DNA from: Craterostigma plantagineum
Lineage: Eukaryota > Streptophyta > Magnoliopsida > Lamiales > Linderniaceae
Length of the DNA: 64,000 nt
Reading direction: 5' to 3'
Assembly (NCBI GenBank): GCA_027422505.1
Contig: JAPQWV010000492.1
Location: 248,001 to 312,000, forward strand
Below are positions 58,634-64,000 of the stretch, one piece after another. The stretch's first letter is position 1. The number at the start of each line of letters is the position of its first letter. The notes beneath the pieces are model-generated. The model ran no database searches and was not told the origin of the DNA. It saw only the letters and a list, made by a program, of their open reading frames with translations. The position numbers and the translations under genes were made by a program.

Positions 58634-59422
58634 GTCCGATTTCAACCTATATCAACGTATTTTTTCGTCTATTTCACCATTCAACCCACACAACATTCAT
58701 AAAATCTCGTCTAATCTCCCCAAAAGACCACGTCGCCGCCGTATAACCGCCTACCGTCGGACTAATTCCGGGAACCTCAACGAACAACACCGATTCCCAC
58801 TCTTAATTCGGTAAAATCAAAAGGTATGGACTATCACCACCCTAACTTTCGGTTTAAAGGCGAGCTTCGAGATTGAGGTCGATTTTTCATGTTTACATTG
58901 CTCTCTCATTACTAGATTTATGCTATAAACATGTTGGGGTTGACGGAATTGCAGTTTTCATGTGTTAATTTCGATTTTGGGCGATGAACCCTAATTTCCG
59001 AAATTGGGGCTTTTACAATTTGGGTCAAGTTTGGTGTTTGTATTGCTCCTTATGGTTAGATATATGCTTTGAATGAAATGGGTGTGCTTAATTTCATGAT
59101 TTCGTCGGTCAATTTCGACTTGGGAACGATAAACCCTAATGACGATATTTTGGGAATTTGGAAAATTTTGCCCAAATTGGTTGCTTTTCATGGATCATTT
59201 TGCGTTGGATAATCGTCTAATGTTGAGGAATGTGCTTGATTGATTGATTATTGCAATTAAAAGGAGTATTTTAGATTGTCTTGTATGTGTTCGACAAAAT
59301 GCCGCTTTGAAATTGTAAATGTTCTTGTTTTAAGAATTGTGAATTTTTGTCGCGACGTTGGTCGAGTCGAGCTGTGTTGATTATCATTTTCTCGCCAACT
59401 AACATTTGGACTTCTAGGTACC
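58634..59422 (+). other. Leader region of the ATHILA ORF-1-like gene, possibly with an intron
   Basis: A C/A-rich stretch (58640-58820) looks like an untranslated leader. It is followed by a possible donor (AAAG/GTATGG near 58823) and T-rich, intron-like sequence up to an acceptor TTCTAG at 59417. The ATG follows six bases later in good context (ACCATGG). Splicing is inferred and not proven. Confidence 0.4.
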
Positions 59423-60758
59423 ATGGGTAAAAGCAGAACCGCTGCAGGACGTGCTCACGATTCACCATCAACGAGTCGTCCACGTCGAGGCCAACGCACG
59501 ACGACACTGCTAGAGGCTATGGGGCAGTTTGACGATGAGACACACCAGGCCCGTTACAACCGGCTAAAGAGCACGGAATTCATTCTGACTGATCAGATTG
59601 ACCACAACACGCTGGAAAAATATCACATCGACCAGCAAGTGGCCGGCTACGCGTCCCTCAGCGGATGGCTCGACTTCTTCCACATTGACGAGCCGGCCTA
59701 TAAGGAGCTAACTTTGGAGTTCTTATCCACCTACTCTTTCACTGAAAACGCGCGTGACAAAATTACGTTCAGGGCGTTTAATACAGAGCATACCGTCGAT
59801 GAAGACGATATTTGCACGGCGCTTGGATTGAATGTACCATACTTTGGAGAACAGGGCCGATACCCAGATGCATATTACAAGGAGTACCTTAGCTATCCGC
59901 CGCAGCGCCAGACCTATTGGGAGGAACTCGTGCGACCCGGCGAACCTGCCTTTAGTGTGAAGACCTCGAAGGCGTCTTCGCTCAGGAGCCCTGGTTTACG
60001 TTACATCCACCGGTTGCTTTCGACCTCGCTCACACCAAGGGGCGACTCGCACGGCGCGATTGGACTTCGCGATCTGTACTACTTGGTCAGGATGCAGCAT
60101 GGTCAACTGGTGCACTTAGGATTGGGCATGGCACACGCCTTCAGTGCCCAGGCTGATGTTCGTAGTCACGGGAAGATCGCAGTGGGGCCGTTTATTACGA
60201 AGGTTATCAAGGGATGAACTTGTGGCCAGCGAATCCACCAGAGACGACGATTGTGGGTGGGCGCAACCTGGTGAATGAGGACATGATGCTCAAGATGAAG
60301 ATGCTGATAAAGCGCCGAATTGGTCCCGTTCGAACAAGGTCTATGTTTGGCACGCAGTTTACCGTGGGCAGACGGACCTCGGTGACGCATTCCCTGAGCC
60401 ACTGGAAATTGAGGGTGCGGGGCCATTCCCCGTTCACCCAGACACTGCCGGCACTTCCCATTCCTCAGGCTACCACGAGGGGGAGTCATCAGGGGTCGCT
60501 CCTTACGCGTCAGCCGCAGACCTTCACACACTGCGCGAGGACATGCTCCGCTACAATCAGGAGGCCATACAGCGTGACGAGGAGACACGACGCCGTCAGG
60601 ATGAGTACGAGCGTCGAAACGAGGAAGCCCACAGACGCTATCGCGAGGAGCAAGAGCGATATGAGCTGGCTCTTAAAGCCATGGAAGACGCGGTCAGGCG
60701 ATCACAGGAGTCACTGGCGTTCCTTCGCCCTCGGCAGCCCTCACCACCACCACCTTAG
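59423..60758 (+). pseudogene. ATHILA ORF-1-like gene downstream of pol, frame-broken
   Basis: The first frame (59423-60217, 264 codons) has the ATHILA ORF-1 domain: LASLSGW-like AGYASLSGWLDFFHID, LEFLSTYSFTENARDKITFR and VDEDDICTALGLNVPYFGEQ. It stops at TGA 60215-60217. A second frame then carries KAPNWSRSNKVYVWHAVYRG and ends in a charged coiled coil (RRQDEYERRNEEAHRRYREE), closing at 60758. A TGA near 60276 separates the two parts in that second frame. This gene occupies the position of the env-like ORF of some Athila elements. Its function is unknown, and no membrane segment or signal peptide is visible. Confidence 0.75.
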
Positions 60759-61063
60759 TTCCAACTGCAGTTGGGATTTTTTTTTTCTTTTGTAAAACAC
60801 TGTCTGTTTGGTCTAGTCATCCAGACACTTTGGATGATTATGACTCGTTTTGCTGTTTACTTCTTATTTCCATCGTACGTTTAATTTTCTTTTCAGTGTT
60901 TTCAGGAAACGTGTCACAATTTACGCCACAACAACCCAAAATATTCACAATCAGTGAAGCAACCATGTTCAAACTATATCAAATGATGGAGGCAGGGCCA
61001 CGCCAATTTTTCAGGGGAGTCACGTTCTTTTCAACTTCTTTTACCTTCCTGTTATTTATTTTA
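60759..61063 (+). other. Non-coding region after the ORF-1-like gene
   Basis: T-rich spacer with no supported ORF. Confidence 0.4.
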
Positions 61064-61104
61064 CACGTTGAGGACAACGTGAATCTTAAGTGTGGGGAGG
61101 GGGA
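61064..61104 (+). promoter_or_regulatory. Internal polypurine-tract module with upstream hairpin
   Basis: A perfect 7-bp stem (CACGTTG-AGGA-CAACGTG, 61064-61081) is followed by CTTAAGTGTGGGGAGGGGGA. The same arrangement occurs before the 3' LTR, so this is a second copy of the polypurine module, 1.3 kb upstream. Confidence 0.65.
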
Positions 61105-62370
61105 ATTGTGTTGGGAATTTTGTTGAAAAGTTACGTGAAATTTTTTTTTAGGTGCCGTGGCTATTAAATCTATGAAAATATGGCATGATTGTTTGCGTTC
61201 ATCTCAATGTGGATTGCATATTAGGGAGTCTAGTGAGCGATAAAAGACATGCATCAGTGATTTAATCTTTTCAGCATGAATAGATATAGTGTTGCTTTGA
61301 GAGATTCACACACATAACCCATGTTCCGTTGTGAGAGTTTGAGCTGACGAGCTTTTGCTCATTTTTCTTGGTTGTGTGAGTAGTGCATAATTTACGTCTC
61401 TCTAGAACTTGCTTGTTTGATACGCATTGAAATTGCTTATAGTATGTTTTGTATGAATATGACGAAGGCATTAGGAAATAAGTCCAGGGCCAAAGTTTCC
61501 AACCACGACTGATCACCGTAGTTAGCCACTTTGAGCCTAAGCCTATTTATTTCTTACACTTCGTATATCATAAGCCACTAACCTAAATTAGCCTCCAGAG
61601 ATCATCTGAACCCGAGTTAAGCAGAAGTGAAAGTCGAATGTCAAAGTCGAAAAGCGTAGTCGGATGACGCCTCAAGACAACGCCGAAAGCAGTCAAGAAC
61701 CCCCTCTTCAACTAAGATTTAACTCACAAGGAGTTGGCGTAAGGGCAGCGCACCGCAATGCGAAAGGGTATTCAAAAAAAAAAAAAAAAGAGAGCGAAAA
61801 GAAGTGTTGCGAAAAGAAAGAAAGAACCTTTCCTTCGATAATCTTCCAGTCTCGTGAATTCCACATCATCTATCATTTCGAGACTTGGGAGAAGAAAGGC
61901 TTAGTGGAACGCAGCAGAAACAAGAGGAATATGAAGACGGCGTAACTAAAAAGGCTAATTCTTGGCGCGCTTTAGACAATGACATGAAGACCGACACGAC
62001 TGCTACTCATATGTGATCCCACTACCACCTCATTACTATCTGAACCCATTTAACCCGAAAAGACCTTCTGATTCATGCTAACTGCTTTAAGTTGTAGACG
62101 TGCGATTGACTAGCAAGCATATGGTAGAGACTAGATTAGTGCATGAATTGAGCGATTCACAGATTTATTAGCCTATACACTGAGTGATTTGAGTGAATCC
62201 CTGTGAGGTGTGGATCTCGATTAGTAGTGCTAATGAAATTCGTGTCGATAAGTGCTGATTATTGTTGCAGTGTCTATAATTGCTTGCTTGATTTCATTTT
62301 GTGTTTTCCATCTGCGTTGGTGAAATGTGAATGGTCGTGCCGTTATCTTGATAACCTTTTCTTGCTTTTA
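61105..62370. other. Non-coding 3' region of Athila copy 2
   Basis: No ORF with recognisable similarity. A 16-base A tract with Lys-rich spurious ORF lies near 61773-61790. Confidence 0.45.
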
Positions 62371-62412
62371 TTTTGCTTGAGGACAAGCAAAAGCTTAAGT
62401 GTGGGGAGGTTT
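62371..62412 (+). promoter_or_regulatory. Polypurine tract of Athila copy 2 with upstream hairpin
   Basis: A perfect 9-bp stem (TTTTGCTTG-AGGA-CAAGCAAAA, 62371-62392) is followed by GCTTAAGTGTGGGGAGGTT, which ends exactly at the 3' LTR. This is the expected plus-strand primer of reverse transcription. Confidence 0.8.
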
Positions 62413-64000
62413 GATAAACGTATTTTAATACGTTTATTGTTATGTTTATTTGGGTTATAATAGGAAAGTTTTGATTATTCCATGCATTTATTGGCTCTAT
62501 TTACACCCATTTAAATACTGTAGGACCTTCGAATGATTATCGAGCGAAAAGGAACGAAAACGAGGCGAAAACGACACGAAAATGGCGAAGTTTGAAGCTG
62601 CCAGACATACGTCACGGCCGTGAACAGTCTTAACAGAGGCCGTGAATCATGGCAGAGAGCTTAAGGAGCAAAGGTCACCTATTGTCACGGCCGTGAATCA
62701 TACTGCACGAAGCCGTGAAAGCGGGCAGTGGGTCGATTATCGGATGTCACGGCCGTGAACTACTTTGCATGAGGCCGTGAACTTGGGCAGTGAGCATGAG
62801 AGATATAAGCTTACATTGTCACGGCCGTGAACCTCGTTGTACGAAGCCGTGAATCTAGGCAGAGACTTCACTCTACCTTGTCACGGCCGTGACTCCTCAG
62901 CAAGAAGCCGTGAACGGTGGCGGAGAGCTTGATGAAGAAAATTCCTTTAAGTCACGGCCGTGACTTCAGATGCAACAAGCCGTGACTCGTGCCAGAAAGT
63001 CAAGAAATAGGGTTTTTAGCCGCCGTCACGGCCGTGAAGGCCCGTTAAGAGGCCGTGAACGTGCCAAATTTCAAGGTTTTGGCCCATTTTCGAAGGATAA
63101 AAGGGAGACCCTCCTTAGAACTCAAGAACAACTGGATAAGGACGAAAAACTTAGAGCAAAGAAGAGAAGGAAGAACACTAGAAGCAGTCCCGTGATTCGG
63201 AGAAGCTCGAGGGACGATCCAACAACGAAGCTACGCTCATACGATCGAGGAACGAGAGCTCCACCTCAGAAACGCCATATTCACTTCTTAGGGAAGTTTT
63301 TATGAGTTTTCTATCCTCGTTTCCCTTAAATCTCGTTGTTGTGACGTTCAATATGAGTAGCTAATCCTCTTGTGTGTTCGGGAATAGATGAACGTTGGGT
63401 TATGTCGTAGTTAAGGCGTAAGATAATCGTGAACACGTGTATTCGACTATTTATCGTTCTATGATATTGTTTCTTCGTATCAATATGTCTATGTGTTGAT
63501 ATGAATGTGTGGTATATCGTTTAGGGCGACAGCTAAATAACGATCAGGCCGTTCGTAGACGTTAGGATTCGAGTATAGGGCGAAAGCAAATACTCGATCC
63601 TCGCCATCTAGTAATCGCTAACTTAGATTCCCACGAACGTTTAGGGCGACAGCAAATCCGTGAGTGGGTAGGAAATTACTGCGATTTAGTCGATTTTCAC
63701 GTAGGAACGATATTCCGTAGCTTTAGTCGACAGCACCTAGCGGGATTCGAATCCCGAACACATATTTGTCATCTTAAGTCACTTTTATTACTTCTAGTTG
63801 TTTTCCTTAGTCTTCCGATCCTTTAAGTTGCTCTGTTAAGTTAGTTCGTAGTATAAACAAATCCTACTCTTTTATTTAGGCTAAATATCGATTCGATAGG
63901 TTAATACTAGTACTCAATTTATTCCTCGTGTTCGATACTCGGATATTCACTATAGCTATATTACAAACGATAGGTACACTGCCTATCGCGCGTGATTCTA
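62413..64000 (+). repeat. 3' LTR of Athila copy 2 (continues past the window)
   Basis: Starts TGATAAACG right after the polypurine tract. The first 26 bases form an 11-bp stem. From 63190 it equals the remaining 5' LTR. Comparison with the 5' LTR end predicts about 76 more bases beyond the window, for a length near 1,664. The ORF at 62970-63305 is not a gene. Confidence 0.9.
62611..63060. repeat. Seven-unit TCACGGCCGTGA palindrome array in the 3' LTR
   Basis: The 12-base palindrome starts at 62612, 62685, 62747, 62819, 62881, 62952 and 63026, so spacing is 62-74 bases. Each is followed by a half-site (GAAGCCGTGAA or AGGCCGTGAA) after about 15 bases and often by GGCAGWG. Confidence 0.92.

Larger units (their letters stand above)
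50446..64000 (+). mobile_element. Athila-like Ty3 retrotransposon, copy 2 (5' LTR truncated, 3' LTR runs off window)
   Basis: Order on the plus strand: truncated 5' LTR, tRNA-Asp-type primer-binding site, gag, pol, antisense unit, palindrome array, ATHILA ORF-1-like gene, non-coding region with two polypurine modules, 3' LTR. Fragments of pol and the extra gene downstream of pol fit the Athila lineage. The overlapping LTR parts match without noticed differences, so the element is young, although gag and the downstream gene carry frame breaks. Confidence 0.9.

Noticed and set aside
62611..63060. CRISPR-like array
   Set aside because: Regular spacing and palindromic repeats give the look, but units are degenerate, spacers are partly repeated, it lies in an LTR, and the genome is a plant.
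62970..63305. 111-codon basic ORF in the 3' LTR
   Set aside because: It lies across the palindrome array and the LTR promoter/R region. Only its last ~120 bases are shared with the retained 5' LTR, and there is no domain.

Overview
This is a plant nuclear window, most likely from a dicot. Genes are separated and invaded by transposable elements, GT-AG introns are common, and pentatricopeptide-repeat (PPR) and Mediator MED33 genes of land-plant type are present. Roughly the first half is gene-bearing. From about 32.4 kb to the end it is almost entirely repeats and nested LTR retrotransposons.

Genic part. The 3' end of a RanGAP gene (+) converges on a P-class PPR gene (-). A decayed Mutator-like element (about 4.1-10 kb) follows. 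It carries a mudrA-type transposase (-) and a captured DUF1985-like gene (+), and the latter is split by a hAT miniature element with a perfect 8-bp target duplication. Next come a four-exon AWPM-19-like membrane-protein gene (-), a foldback repeat, a 14-exon alpha/beta-hydrolase gene (+) with one GC-AG intron and a C-terminal ubiquitin-interacting-like motif, a nearly complete but frame-broken Ty1-copia element (Ale-like, 168-bp LTRs), a 12-exon MED33 gene (+), and an E-class PPR gene resembling MEF18 (-). From memory, Arabidopsis chromosome 5 has a PPR gene, an AWPM-19 gene and MEF18 close together (At5g18950, At5g18970, At5g19020), so part of this order may be ancestral.

Repeat part. A long inverted-repeat element is followed by a 1,033-bp solo LTR with a perfect GATAA duplication. 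Then comes a SIRE-like copia element that keeps its 5' LTR but is broken in gag-pol, carries a CACTA-type miniature element and is truncated in RT. Next are a truncated Tekay/Del-like Ty3 element on the minus strand, a truncated Athila-like copy (copy 1), a 0.33-kb antisense SIRE gag scrap, and a long Athila-like element (copy 2) that runs off the right edge. Copy 2 has a truncated 5' LTR that matches the visible part of its 3' LTR with no difference noticed, an intact pol frame, a frame-broken gag, and an ATHILA ORF-1-like gene.

The most unusual structures are in copy 2. (a) A compact antisense unit lies downstream of pol: TATA box, a 54-codon ORF for a single-pass membrane peptide, and AATAAA. 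(b) The polypurine-tract module is duplicated, and each copy is preceded by a hairpin with the same AGGA loop and compensatory stem differences. (c) Arrays of the palindrome TCACGGCCGTGA occur in the LTR and, inverted, in the interior. The five annotated host genes and the RanGAP fragment look functional. The mobile-element genes, apart from the copy 2 pol frame and the small antisense ORF, carry frameshifts, stops or truncations.
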